Source: an uncultured bacterium
Lineage (GTDB): Bacteria; Cyanobacteriota; Vampirovibrionia; Gastranaerophilales; Gastranaerophilaceae
Assembly (NCBI GenBank): GCA_900549855.1
Contig: URPS01000008.1
Location: forward strand, 1 to 63,550
Direction of reading: 5' to 3'
DNA: 63,550 bases
Below the pieces are notes generated by a model. It was not told the DNA's origin and did no database searches. It saw nothing but the letters and a program-made list of their open reading frames with translations. This document shows positions 17,443 through 27,366 of the stretch, piece after piece; position 1 is the stretch's first letter, and each line of letters begins with the position of its first letter. The translations under genes and the position numbers were made by a program.

Positions 17443-20400
17443 GAGATGCTATTTTTTCAATACTTTTATTTAACTTCGCTATTTGTCTATCCATACCACC
17501 GACTTTTTTAGTCAATTGAGCAGTATCTTTTGTGTCAACCTTTGACATTACATCTTCCAATTTTTGTTCTAATGATTGAATTTTATTTTGTTGTTCAGCC
17601 ATTCTACTGTCAATTGCCACAAGGAATCTATTCAATGTATCTTCCATCGGTGACATATCAATTTTATTATTTTTATTACTTATTGTAGATTCTACAATCA
17701 TTCTGTCAAGCTTCGCTTCTAAAGATGAAATCTTTTTAGCTTGCTTGTCAAATACATTACTCAAAGCTTCAATTAGTTCATTGCTTTCAGAATTATCTTC
17801 AGCTTCAGCTTTTAAATCCTCAAGCATAACCTTGATTTGTCCGATATCGTCAAGTGTTTCAACTTTATCAGAAATTGAAGTAATTTGAGCACCGGCATTA
17901 TCAACCCATTCAGCAAGGTATTCAAACACTTGATTAAATACTTGATTTGTTTTAGCACCATTTTGAATCATTGAGTTTATTGCGCCCAATTTATTATCAA
18001 TTCTTTCAATGCCCACCTCTTGTGAGAAGTTGCGAGTTCTTTCATCCAAATCATTTATCACTAATTTGAAATCTTGAAGATTTTCTTGCAACGTCTTATA
18101 TGATTCATCAGACGCTAAAATTAATTTATTAGTTCTTGTGCTAATGCTTACAATATCTTCACTCAAAGCTTCAAAATCTTTTTTGAATTCTTCACTATCA
18201 AAACTTGGAAATTCATTTTTAAGTGATTCAACCAACTTATAAACATCATTTGTTGAGTTTACGAGTTGTTCCAATTCTTTTGACTTATTGCTATCTTTAA
18301 TTTCGTTCAAAGTCAATCGCAAATTAGCAATATCAGACTCTAAATCTTGCAAGCTGTAAACATAATCGATATCACCGCTAGAAGAAATTATTGATGTAAT
18401 CTTTTCATTTATTAAATCAATATCTTCTTTTAAAGTATCTACTTTATTGTCAACAACAGAAAGATTATCTTTGATATTTTCAACATCGTCAACAGTTGTA
18501 ACAATGTGACTTAAGATTGTTATCAATTCTGAATGTTTTTCTTGTATAAAATCAAGAATTTCTTCTTGTTCAGCTACAAATGAAATTTGGTTAAATATAT
18601 TTAAGAACTGAGTAATGATGTCAGTTTTCAATTCAACAAGCTCTTTTCCGATATTATTCTCTGAATTTTCAAGTTTTTCGCTTAGGTTTGAAACAGATTG
18701 CATTACACTATATTTAACAAGAGTATTCATCTCTGTTAATTCCGGCAAATTAGCACAACACAGTTCGCTAATGTCTTCCAAGTAACCCATTTGTTCTTTA
18801 ACAAGTTCTTCTATTCCACCAACTTGCTTATTAATAGAAGCTTGGAATGCTTCATCAAAAGACTTATTAGAAATTTGAGCTTTCAAATCTTCAAAACTTT
18901 GATTCAATTCATCAATAAATCCGGTGATTCCATTAAGGCTTGTTAAAATTGATTTATTAATTTCATCTTTTGACTTAACAAACTCGGAAACCATATTCGC
19001 TACAGAACCTTGAATTGCCTCAAAAGAATTATTATATTTTGAAGAAATAAGTTTAATTTCTTCATACTTGTCTACAACTGTATCGGTAAACTTCTTATCA
19101 AAAAGTTTAAACTGTTCATCAAATTTAGTTGATACATTATCTCGAATAAACAACTTTAATTGTGCATCGAGATTTTCTGCCATCGTATCAATTAAAACTT
19201 CGTTTGATGCACGTAAATCAGCAATTGAATTATCAAAAACACTAGCTTGAAGCAATTTTGATGATGCAGCAAGTATATCTTCAGCTGTTTTATTCAGGTT
19301 AGACGTAATATTATCCAATTTGTTATTTAATGCGGAATTATCTGTTTTTATATCTAAATAACTCTTTAAATCGTTGATATGATTAAATATATGATCTTCA
19401 ACCATATTTTCAATTTGATTAGCCATTTTAACCAATTCATCACGCTGGAAGTCTTTCATCAAGCTTGTTTGTTCCAGTAAATCCTTAACAATCACATCAG
19501 CTTCTTTTTCAATACTGTCGGCAATGATTTCTAATTCATTTTTTACAAAATTATTAACAAAATCACGACAACCAACAACGGTCTTTTTATTAACTTCAAC
19601 TTGTGCAAGGATTTTATTTGTGAACATTTCCATAGATTTGAGTTCGCCAGCTGCAATATCAGCACTTGAAGCTAAAACAGCATTAACCTTATCTTCTATA
19701 GATTGTTCAACTTCTTCCATTGCTTCACGACTATTTTGAATTAAAGTTTGAGAAATTGATGATACTTCTGCTTTTGTAACCGCTTTTGCTTCATCAATAA
19801 GAACATTAAATGTTCCGCTTAATTCTTTTAACTGCGCTTGGAAAACATTCATTCTAGAAATTTCATCTTTATCAAGTCGTTCGTTTAATGTTTCAAAATT
19901 CGCTTTGAATTCCATCGCACGTGCATTCAAATCATCACCTAATTTTGAATTTCCGTTAGTCAATTGTGTCAATATACTCAGTGAATTTTCCTCAAATAAA
20001 GAATGAATTTTATCAAAAAGCTCTTTTATTTCAGATGAAATATTTTCTTCAAAGGTCGTTTTTACTAACAAACTCTTGTCATCTATATCTTTATTAATCG
20101 CTTTCAATTCATCCAAAATAATTTGAACATAATCTTTAATGTTTTGATTTTGACCATCAGCCAAGTTATTTGCTAAATCACTTAACACGTTTAATTCATT
20201 AGTAATTTTAGTGTTTAAATCAGATGCAGATTCTGAAATAACATTTTTTAGAACCTCTGTTTGAGCAGCATTTTCCGTCGCATTATTAACAAATGCTTCC
20301 TCAATTTTGCCAGAGATTATTGTATTGTTTTGAGAAATCAAACTCTTCAATTCTTGAGAAACCACGTTATGAGCATTAATCAAATCTGCTAAAGAATTTG

Positions 20401-23400
20401 TTAATTCATTACTATTACCTTCTATAAGAGTTAAAATTTTATCGGAACTGTCAGCAGAATCCTGTTTTAGACTTACAAAATCCGCTGCAATTTTTTCACC
20501 ATTTTCTTTAACTGCAGCTTTTATTTCTTCTGTAATATCAACAGTACAATCTGCAATAGCTTTCAGCTTTGATATAATATTTTCACCGTTATACGAAATT
20601 ACAGATTTTAAATCATCAGTGTTCTCACCATTTTTAGCAGCAAGATTGTTTAACTTTTCAGACAAATCATTATAATTTTGTTCAATTACTTCTTTTATAA
20701 CATTCTTAACAGTTTGGTTTTCATCAATTACAGACGCAAAACCCTCTGACAAATCAGATTTTACTTCACTTATATTGTTATTTATAAGATTATTTAATCC
20801 ATCTGCTTTTTCAGTATAAGAATTTAAAACTAAATTATTCTTTTCCGCAAGATTTCCGGCAACTTCATCCAACTTACTTAGTATTAAAGTAGTCTTTTCA
20901 TTTGAATCTACTAGATTTGCAGATTTTGTACTTGTAATTAAATCCGTAACATCCAGAATTTTCGTACTAATATCACTTCTAATTTCATTAATTTTCTCAG
21001 AAGTTGCAGAAATTTTGCCGGAAATTTCGTCAAACTTAGTATTTACATCTTGCGCTTGAACTTCTATTCCACTATCCACATATTTTGCAATATCATCCAG
21101 TTGTGCTTTAAGAATTTCAGCTGTTTTTTGGTTTTGAATTTCAATATTATTTGCAAAACCAGTTAAACTTTCTCTTAGTGCAGTATAATCTGCGGAAGTT
21201 AATTCAATGTTATTATCAATTATATTTTTAAGATTATTTGCAATCTTATTCAAATTATCGGCAGATGCAGCATTCTGCGCATCCATACAATCATTGAGCG
21301 TTTTATTAAGCTCTAATACCTTTGCACTAATAAGCTTCAACTGTTCGTCATTTTTAACAGTTATATCGCTAAATAATTCTTCAATCTTACCTTTGTACTG
21401 TTCCAAATTTTGTGATACAGAATTTCTAACAGAATCAGAAATATCATCCAAACCACTTTTGATTGAACTATCCAATTGCTTATTTGTATCTTCAAAGAAC
21501 TGAGCAATATTATTACCAAATTGTTCAAAATTGGATTCAATCAAAGATAATTGCCTTGTTAAATCTTCATCAATATTTGCATCAACATCATTGAGTCTAT
21601 CACGCAATTTTGCAAAATCATTTGTTATAACATCAACATTCAGCTTTAAGTTTTCTGCATATTTTTCATCATAAGTTGCTAACACACCTTTTAATGCGAT
21701 AAAATTATCCAAAATTTTTGCAAGAGTTGATGTCAAAGAATTTGTTGTATTTGTAGATAACGAGTTTACAGAAGTCTGTAAGTTTTCGAACTTACCTACA
21801 ATATCTTCAACTTTATTTGTTAATTCTCCAGACAAATCAGAAACTTGTGATTCTAATTCATCAATAGTTTTATCAACTTTTATACCAAAATCGTTTCTTA
21901 TAAAATCTATAATTTCATGATTTGCACCTTCAACCTTAAGCATAGTGCCTGCAAGCTGTTCAGCAAGTTCTTCTACATTAAGCTTTATTCCGCCGACAAG
22001 TCTTACTATTTCACCCTTTAGCTCATTTTTTATGTCTAAAGAATTTTGAACATTTTTAGTATGCAAGTTTTCTGCTGCAAATTTAATCTCGCTAATTTTA
22101 TCAGCATTATCACAAGTAAATTCCTGTTGAAAATCTGCAACTTTTTCTAGAACTGCATTTTTTAGAGCAGAAAGTTTTGTTTCAAAATCATCTCGCAAAT
22201 TACCTGCTGTTTCAATAACCATAGCGAAATTATTGCTCAAAGAGCTGTTACTCTCTGATATAACATTTTTTATTTCATCAAAATTTTCTTGAACTTCTAG
22301 CAACTTGTCATATGAATTCTTAATGTCTGATTTTAATTCTTCATTGCCTTTAATTACCGTTGAATTCAATATTCCAACTTGTTTAGACGTGTCATCTTGA
22401 ATTGATTTTAAATTATTTTCAACCTGCGTTCTTATAACATCAACAACATCTCTAACATTTTCAATATAATTTAAGCTCGTATCATTTACTACTTTAGAAA
22501 TCTCTTCTAATTTAGAATCCAATGACTCTGTATTTAGCTCTCTATCTGAACTTACGTATGATAAAACGTCAACAATAGAAGAAGAAATGCTATCCAAACT
22601 ATTTTTTAAATTTACTAATGCAGAGTTTTGAGCCTGCTTAAGCTCTGTTTCCACACTATCTAATTTACTAACTAATAGTTCATATTTACCGAACAAATCA
22701 TTCGTAAATTTTTCGTCTAAATCTCCGGTAGTTGTTTCTAACGCATTAGATAAATCTTGTTTTATTGCATACAAATCTACCTTCAAATCTTTCACTTTTG
22801 AAGTAAAATCAAGAGCCAAAACGTCTTCTACCGCTGTTTTTAAACCGGTAAATTCACTTTTTGCATTATTTATTTCTATGACAGAAGAATCAATTTTATA
22901 GTCCAAAACACCTGACAAATCTTTAATACCGGAAATCTGTTCCAGAAGTTTTGAAGATGATACAGCAACAGAATCTTCTTGTCTTTCTAATGATGATTTT
23001 AAATCATTTTCAAACAATGCTAATCGGTCTGTAATATTTGAAAAAATTGCATTATTTGCAGATACGTTATTTTCATCAATTTGTTTTACCACAGATTTTA
23101 AATTGATTATATTTTCTTCTACATCTCCAAAACTCTTTTCGCACAATTGTGACAATGCAGACTGTGCTTTATTAAAACTATCTGCAAGATGTGTTGCACC
23201 GTTTGAAATTTCATTGATGATACGTGTAGAATTTACATCTACTAATTGAGAAGTTTTTCCGGCTTCCACACTAACATGTTCTCTCAAAGCCTGTTCTGAT
23301 TTTGTAATTTCTGAAGATAAAGTTTTAAAGTTAGCATTTATATCCAATGCAAATACAGCTTCGGAAATTCTTTTAATTTCATCAGAAGTTTGAACAAATA

Positions 23401-24430
23401 TTGAGTTTAAATTGTTAGATTGGCTCAAAATATCATTTAAAGTTTTTTCTAATTCTTGTTTGAATTCATCAAACTGTTCATTTGTAGTTATATTAATAAC
23501 ACTATTTTGCAAATCTACAAGTTTATCTATTACAGCAGCTGCACTTTGTGCATCTTTTTCAGAAATTAAAGTCTTTAAGCCGACAATAATATCCACAGAA
23601 GCGTCAATCTTATCTGCAAGATTATCAATCTTATAATATTTTTCTGATAAAGCAGAAATTGACTGTGTCAAAGCTTGCTCTTGAATAGCCAAATCACCTA
23701 TTGATTTTTTAGCAGAAGCTAAATCTTCTGATGTTGCTAATCCACGCAAAACATCTTCTATTTGTAAATTCTTTTTATCTAACATTTGAAGCGCAGAAAG
23801 GATTGTATTAGAAGAATTTACAATATCTTTAATTTCTTCGCCAAACTTATTAATATTTTCTGAAGGGTCAATATTAGCTATAGTTTTTATAATTGTTTTA
23901 AAGTTTTCATTTAAACTCAATACAATTGAATCAAAGCCATTTGTCAATCTTTCAATGTCATTTTTTAGGATAGAAACATTTTTGATAATTTCTTTCTTTT
24001 GAGAATCATCAGAACGCATAGCATCTAATCTTAGGGTAATATCTGTTAAAGTTTCTTTTTGAGATACAACTTCTCTTGAAAATACTGACAGATTTGTTGC
24101 CACAATATCAAACAGTTCTTTAACCTCACTAGATTTGAGCATTTCAGAACTGTTTTTCAATAGATTTGAGAATAAAGATTCTATTGCGCCAAATTTTGAA
24201 AGTAATACATTATGGCGTTCATCTAAATTTTGTTTCAATTCAGACAAGAAAATTTTGATTAAATCAATATCTTCTTCAGTATTAATTTTTTCTAACTTAG
24301 AATTTATACCTGCAAGAAGTTTATCAACATCAGAAGTATTAAGTATACCTTGCGCTCTGATTGAATTTAAAAGCGCTTTTATTGTATCAAAGTTCTCAGT
24401 AATCTCCGTAAAATTATTTGTTTCTGCCAT
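17426..24430 (-). CDS. Giant coiled-coil protein (2334 residues)
   Basis: A very long, almost entirely helical protein. It has no signal peptide, membrane segment or globular domain that I recognise. It is made of many loosely related segments rich in Asn, Asp, Ser, Leu, Ile and Lys, with recurring patterns of the type LKNVI, LNNLI-NNISEVKSDLSEG and NNIELTSADYTAL. Cysteine and tryptophan are scarce. Residues about 1430-1700 have the densest heptads (ELKSMEMFTNKILAQVE). The end (MDRQIAKLNKSIEKIASHVV) is a classical coiled coil. As an extended rod it could be hundreds of nanometres long. It resembles, in composition only, chemoreceptor-like or apolipoprotein-A-like methyl-accepting rods and large adhesion or cytoskeletal proteins. 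The role is unknown. It overlaps glcD by 17 bases. Confidence 0.85.
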   Translation of the reverse strand: MAETNNFTEITENFDTIKALLNSIRAQGILNTSDVDKLLAGINSKLEKINTEEDIDLIKIFLSELKQNLDERHNVLLSKFGAIESLFSNLLKNSSEMLKSSEVKELFDIVATNLSVFSREVVSQKETLTDITLRLDAMRSDDSQKKEIIKNVSILKNDIERLTNGFDSIVLSLNENFKTIIKTIANIDPSENINKFGEEIKDIVNSSNTILSALQMLDKKNLQIEDVLRGLATSEDLASAKKSIGDLAIQEQALTQSISALSEKYYKIDNLADKIDASVDIIVGLKTLISEKDAQSAAAVIDKLVDLQNSVINITTNEQFDEFKQELEKTLNDILSQSNNLNSIFVQTSDEIKRISEAVFALDINANFKTLSSEITKSEQALREHVSVEAGKTSQLVDVNSTRIINEISNGATHLADSFNKAQSALSQLCEKSFGDVEENIINLKSVVKQIDENNVSANNAIFSNITDRLALFENDLKSSLERQEDSVAVSSSKLLEQISGIKDLSGVLDYKIDSSVIEINNAKSEFTGLKTAVEDVLALDFTSKVKDLKVDLYAIKQDLSNALETTTGDLDEKFTNDLFGKYELLVSKLDSVETELKQAQNSALVNLKNSLDSISSSIVDVLSYVSSDRELNTESLDSKLEEISKVVNDTSLNYIENVRDVVDVIRTQVENNLKSIQDDTSKQVGILNSTVIKGNEELKSDIKNSYDKLLEVQENFDEIKNVISESNSSLSNNFAMVIETAGNLRDDFETKLSALKNAVLEKVADFQQEFTCDNADKISEIKFAAENLHTKNVQNSLDIKNELKGEIVRLVGGIKLNVEELAEQLAGTMLKVEGANHEIIDFIRNDFGIKVDKTIDELESQVSDLSGELTNKVEDIVGKFENLQTSVNSLSTNTTNSLTSTLAKILDNFIALKGVLATYDEKYAENLKLNVDVITNDFAKLRDRLNDVDANIDEDLTRQLSLIESNFEQFGNNIAQFFEDTNKQLDSSIKSGLDDISDSVRNSVSQNLEQYKGKIEELFSDITVKNDEQLKLISAKVLELNKTLNDCMDAQNAASADNLNKIANNLKNIIDNNIELTSADYTALRESLTGFANNIEIQNQKTAEILKAQLDDIAKYVDSGIEVQAQDVNTKFDEISGKISATSEKINEIRSDISTKILDVTDLITSTKSANLVDSNEKTTLILSKLDEVAGNLAEKNNLVLNSYTEKADGLNNLINNNISEVKSDLSEGFASVIDENQTVKNVIKEVIEQNYNDLSEKLNNLAAKNGENTDDLKSVISYNGENIISKLKAIADCTVDITEEIKAAVKENGEKIAADFVSLKQDSADSSDKILTLIEGNSNELTNSLADLINAHNVVSQELKSLISQNNTIISGKIEEAFVNNATENAAQTEVLKNVISESASDLNTKITNELNVLSDLANNLADGQNQNIKDYVQIILDELKAINKDIDDKSLLVKTTFEENISSEIKELFDKIHSLFEENSLSILTQLTNGNSKLGDDLNARAMEFKANFETLNERLDKDEISRMNVFQAQLKELSGTFNVLIDEAKAVTKAEVSSISQTLIQNSREAMEEVEQSIEDKVNAVLASSADIAAGELKSMEMFTNKILAQVEVNKKTVVGCRDFVNNFVKNELEIIADSIEKEADVIVKDLLEQTSLMKDFQRDELVKMANQIENMVEDHIFNHINDLKSYLDIKTDNSALNNKLDNITSNLNKTAEDILAASSKLLQASVFDNSIADLRASNEVLIDTMAENLDAQLKLFIRDNVSTKFDEQFKLFDKKFTDTVVDKYEEIKLISSKYNNSFEAIQGSVANMVSEFVKSKDEINKSILTSLNGITGFIDELNQSFEDLKAQISNKSFDEAFQASINKQVGGIEELVKEQMGYLEDISELCCANLPELTEMNTLVKYSVMQSVSNLSEKLENSENNIGKELVELKTDIITQFLNIFNQISFVAEQEEILDFIQEKHSELITILSHIVTTVDDVENIKDNLSVVDNKVDTLKEDIDLINEKITSIISSSGDIDYVYSLQDLESDIANLRLTLNEIKDSNKSKELEQLVNSTNDVYKLVESLKNEFPSFDSEEFKKDFEALSEDIVSISTRTNKLILASDESYKTLQENLQDFKLVINDLDERTRNFSQEVGIERIDNKLGAINSMIQNGAKTNQVFNQVFEYLAEWVDNAGAQITSISDKVETLDDIGQIKVMLEDLKAEAEDNSESNELIEALSNVFDKQAKKISSLEAKLDRMIVESTISNKNNKIDMSPMEDTLNRFLVAIDSRMAEQQNKIQSLEQKLEDVMSKVDTKDTAQLTKKVGGMDRQIAKLNKSIEKIASHVVEK

Positions 24431-24523
24431 AAACCTACTCTATCCCATATTGTACATTTACATCTTATTATATACTAATATAAACATGGTGACAAATGCC
24501 AATTTTTTTTCTAAAATAACTTT

Positions 24524-25108
24524 ATGAATTATATATTTTTCTTATTAATCTTTGTATCGTTAATCGCCGGAATAGTGAATCACAGACTTAGCGATGTCGT
24601 AAATGCAATGTTAACATCGTGTAACACTGCTGTAGAAATTGCATTTTCTTTAATCGGTATTATGGCATTTTGGTTAGGAATTATGAGAATTGCTGAAAAA
24701 TCCGGACTCGTTCAGCTTATTTCAAAATTATTATACCCGATTACAAGATTTTTATTTAAAGACATCAAAAAAGATAGCCCAACAACAGGTGATATTACTA
24801 TGAGTATAGCCGCAAATGCCCTTGGTTTAACGAATGCAGCAACTCCAATCGGCTTAAAAGTAATGAAAGAACTACAAGAAGATAATCCAAATAAAGATGA
24901 AACGACGGATTCTATGTGCATGTTCTTAGGCATGAATACTGCCGGCTTTCAAATAATACCTGCAACAGTTATTGCGATTTTAGTTGGTGTTGGTGCAAAA
25001 AATCCAACAGAAATAATTTTACCTACATTGATAGTAACTACACTTTCATTTATTGTTGCAATAATCACTGCAATAATTCTAAGGAAAATTTGGAGGAAAT
25101 ATGATTGA
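24524..25108 (+). CDS. spmA: SpmA-like nucleoside recognition (Gate) membrane protein
   Basis: A 194-residue integral membrane protein with several hydrophobic segments. It carries the Gate-domain hallmark IGIMAFWLGIMRIAEKSGL, then SMCMFLGMNTAGFQIIPATV. In Bacillus, SpmA/SpmB affect spore core dehydration, but homologues are found in many non-sporulating bacteria, where the transported molecule is unknown. No Shine-Dalgarno precedes the ATG. It overlaps spmB by eight bases, so the two form a pair as in other genomes. Confidence 0.92.
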   Translation: MNYIFFLLIFVSLIAGIVNHRLSDVVNAMLTSCNTAVEIAFSLIGIMAFWLGIMRIAEKSGLVQLISKLLYPITRFLFKDIKKDSPTTGDITMSIAANALGLTNAATPIGLKVMKELQEDNPNKDETTDSMCMFLGMNTAGFQIIPATVIAILVGVGAKNPTEIILPTLIVTTLSFIVAIITAIILRKIWRKYD

Positions 25109-25619
25109 AAAAATTTCTTTATACATTCTTCCAATTATGATTTTATCTATTTTATCACTAGGCATGGTTAAAAAAGTTCCTGTTTATGAGGAATTTATTG
25201 AAGGAGCAAAAGATGGCTTTAAAGTTGCTGTGTCTATAATTCCATATTTAGTTGCTATTATTGTTGCCGTTTCTATGTTTAAAGCTTCAGGCATTTTAGA
25301 TATACTTAAAAATTTTGCAAATAGTTTTATTCCACCGGATATAATTCCAATAATTTTTACACGCTCACTTTCCGGTTCAGCAACATTAGGATTGTTTTCG
25401 GAAATAGCAAAAAATCTTGGACCTGATTCTTACGTGACAAAACTTGCTGCAATAATGGTTGGAAGTTCTGAAACAACTTTTTACGTACTTGCTGTATATT
25501 TCGGCTCTATAGGTATAAAAAAATATCGTTATGCAATCTTAACCGGAATTATTGCGGATATTACAGGTATTGTACTAGCAATTTTGGTTGCAAGGATGTT
25601 CTTTCTTGCCAGCATGTAG
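25101..25619 (+). CDS. spmB: SpmB-like nucleoside recognition membrane protein
   Basis: A 172-residue partner of SpmA. Hydrophobic segments alternate with the conserved YEEFIEGAKDGFKVAVSIIPYLVAI, ARS-type motif TRSLSGSATLGLFSEI and MVGSSETTFYVLAVYFGSIG. The product should lie in the inner membrane. Translation starts within the end of spmA (ATG at 25101, RBS GGAGG in the spmA coding region). Its last 59 bases overlap, tail to tail, the zinc-ribbon gene on the other strand. Spore function is not expected in this lineage. Confidence 0.92.
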   Translation: MIEKISLYILPIMILSILSLGMVKKVPVYEEFIEGAKDGFKVAVSIIPYLVAIIVAVSMFKASGILDILKNFANSFIPPDIIPIIFTRSLSGSATLGLFSEIAKNLGPDSYVTKLAAIMVGSSETTFYVLAVYFGSIGIKKYRYAILTGIIADITGIVLAILVARMFFLASM

Positions 25620-25938
25620 TTGAATTTGGAATTTTTCTCTCATCTTCTACAATATGTTTTACTAAAGCTGCAAAATTTATATCAACAAAATTTATTTCAT
25701 CTAATTTTTCAATTTTATACTCATCGCTTCCACAGTTTGCGCAATAATGTAATTGTGGCATAACAACTCCATTTTTAGCTGTAGTTTTGAGTTTTACACC
25801 ACAACATGCACATCTGGTTATGTACCATTCGTTTTTAATCAATTTTCCACAATCCGGACAATAAGCACAATCCCTGTCAGGTGTTACGTGCTCATGCTTG
25901 CATTTATGAGTAAGTTTTAATAAATCTGTTATAAACAT
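25561..25938 (-). CDS. Zinc-ribbon protein, function unknown
   Basis: A 125-residue protein with three or four Cys pairs: CAYCPDCGK, CACCGVKL and CANCGSDE. It is built from two or three treble-clef or ribbon-type zinc sites in about 80 residues, with a hydrophilic tail. It is probably a small nucleic-acid- or protein-binding module; no enzyme motif is seen. The ATG at 25938 has the RBS AAGAGG. Its 3' end overlaps spmB by 59 bases in convergent orientation. The last residues encoded in the overlap look unconserved, so its C terminus may be a recent read-through extension. Confidence 0.65.
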   Translation of the reverse strand: MFITDLLKLTHKCKHEHVTPDRDCAYCPDCGKLIKNEWYITRCACCGVKLKTTAKNGVVMPQLHYCANCGSDEYKIEKLDEINFVDINFAALVKHIVEDERKIPNSTTCWQERTSLQPKLLVQYL

Positions 25939-26070
25939 ATATTTACCTCTTTATATTTATTTAAGAAATGTATAATTAAAGTCAATTTTTGAATTAAATC
26001 TTAATATTACTTAACAAAAGAGCAATTTTTAATTGAATACATACTTTATATATATAAGGAGAGTAAAATA

Positions 26071-26586
26071 ATGGCACCGTTTATTACATCATCAAATACT
26101 CAACAGCCAAAAGTTTGGATGGATGGACACTATGTTTCAGCCAACAAAGCTTCTGATGGCAAATGGTATATTGAAGTTAATGGTGTAAAAAAAGAAGTTG
26201 ATAAAAACGATTTATTTGGCATGAACAATTGGGACAAGCTTAATGAAAGCTTTGAAGAACAATTAGCAAGCCATGATAAATGGAAACAACACTGGCTTAC
26301 ACTCCAAGGCAATGCGAGCAAAGCGTATGAAAATGCAATTGCTGCATTCAAAAATTCTTCTAAAAAGTACGAAGAAATTACACAAGGATGTAAAATCAAC
26401 GAACTTGAAGGTTCAAAGAAAAAAGAAGCAAAAGAATACTATGCAAACATGACCAGTGCCAGCGCTAGTAAAAGAAGAGCTGTTTCTGATTCTATATTCT
26501 ACGGTAGAATGGCAGTAGATGAAGCGTTCTATATGCATGACATCAGTAATTTGCAAGGAATTGCAAATCATATGGCACAAGGATAA
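26071..26586 (+). CDS. Hypothetical helical protein
   Basis: A 171-residue soluble protein without signal peptide. The N-terminal 50 residues resemble a short beta domain (VWMDGHYVSANKASDGKWYIEV), and the rest is helical with tryptophans spaced along it (NNWDKLNESFEEQLASHDKW). I do not recognise a family. The promoter box atactttatatatat (26041-26055) is shared with the genes at 3794 and 48640, and AAGGAG precedes the ATG, so it should be well expressed. A strong terminator follows. The similarity in size, helicity and promoter to the 3794 product suggests a shared regulon, not homology. Confidence 0.72.
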   Translation: MAPFITSSNTQQPKVWMDGHYVSANKASDGKWYIEVNGVKKEVDKNDLFGMNNWDKLNESFEEQLASHDKWKQHWLTLQGNASKAYENAIAAFKNSSKKYEEITQGCKINELEGSKKKEAKEYYANMTSASASKRRAVSDSIFYGRMAVDEAFYMHDISNLQGIANHMAQG

Positions 26587-26614
26587 AACAAATTCTTAAT
26601 ATCTATAAAAATAT

Positions 26615-26641
26615 AACCCTCGTCAATATTTGACGAGGGTT
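26615..26641. terminator. Bidirectional terminator
   Basis: A perfect 12-base inverted repeat, AACCCTCGTCAA (26615-26626) and TTGACGAGGGTT (26630-26641), with a three-base loop. It is flanked by A- and T-rich sequence on either side and serves the convergent genes at 26071 and 26647. Confidence 0.9.
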
Positions 26642-26646
26642 GAATT

Positions 26647-27324
26647 TTAGTAAACAGGTACATCAATTGGGTTTATCAATTTAACTTTTAAAACATCGCC
26701 CTTATTGATATAGACTTCTTGTCCCTTTCTGAACATATCAGCAATTCCATCACCAACCCAATAGCCGACACCACCGATGAATCCACCGACTGCACAAATT
26801 GGAGTTGTCAAATATTGGATTCCTGGAGCTGATTCTCCGGCTGACATACCATAATTTGTAGCATTTTTAGTGATTTCTACAGCTCTTTCATAATTTTTTT
26901 GAACAGCTTCGCCGTAACCTAAGTTTTTATATAAAGAGCCATCATAATATATGTTATCGAATTGACAAACTGCCATGTCTAAAGGTATTTGACGGCCATT
27001 TGGAGTTACTACGTGATCAAAATCAAGATATAATTTTGCGCCACGAGAAAATCTTTTTGCAGTATTAACTTTTGAAACACTTCCTCTAACAACTGAACCA
27101 CTTGGCAATATTACATTTGCGTCTGTTGAAAGTTCATTTTTTAAAGTTGCTACAAAAGAATCACCTTCACAACCTGAAAAAGTACTGATTGGTTGTAAAA
27201 ATTCTAATTGGAAAACGGTACCGGCAGGAATTCTTTTAGTTCTGGCGTCAGCTTTAAAAGAAGCAGCCATTACTGCATTTGACACAAATAGCAAGCTTAT
27301 AGCTAATATTAAAAATTTCTTCAT
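26647..27324 (-). CDS. Exported protein with VirB10/TrbI-like beta region
   Basis: A 225-residue protein with a signal peptide (MKKFLILAISLLFVSNAVMA, cleavage after about residue 20). The following part, IPAGTVFQLEFLQPISTF, VILPSGSVVRGSVSKV and YLDFDHVVTPNGRQIPL, resembles the beta-rich pattern of TrbI/VirB10-type domains, but no other secretion gene is present. A glycine-rich hydrophobic segment (GGFIGGVGYWVGDGIADMF) near the C terminus may insert in a membrane. It is probably periplasmic or outer-membrane-associated. Function unknown. It is 42 bases downstream of the YibE/F gene, probably the same transcript. Confidence 0.65.
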   Translation of the reverse strand: MKKFLILAISLLFVSNAVMAASFKADARTKRIPAGTVFQLEFLQPISTFSGCEGDSFVATLKNELSTDANVILPSGSVVRGSVSKVNTAKRFSRGAKLYLDFDHVVTPNGRQIPLDMAVCQFDNIYYDGSLYKNLGYGEAVQKNYERAVEITKNATNYGMSAGESAPGIQYLTTPICAVGGFIGGVGYWVGDGIADMFRKGQEVYINKGDVLKVKLINPIDVPVY

Positions 27325-27366
27325 ATAAACCTCTCCTCTAATTCAAGTTGATTTTATCATATTGAA

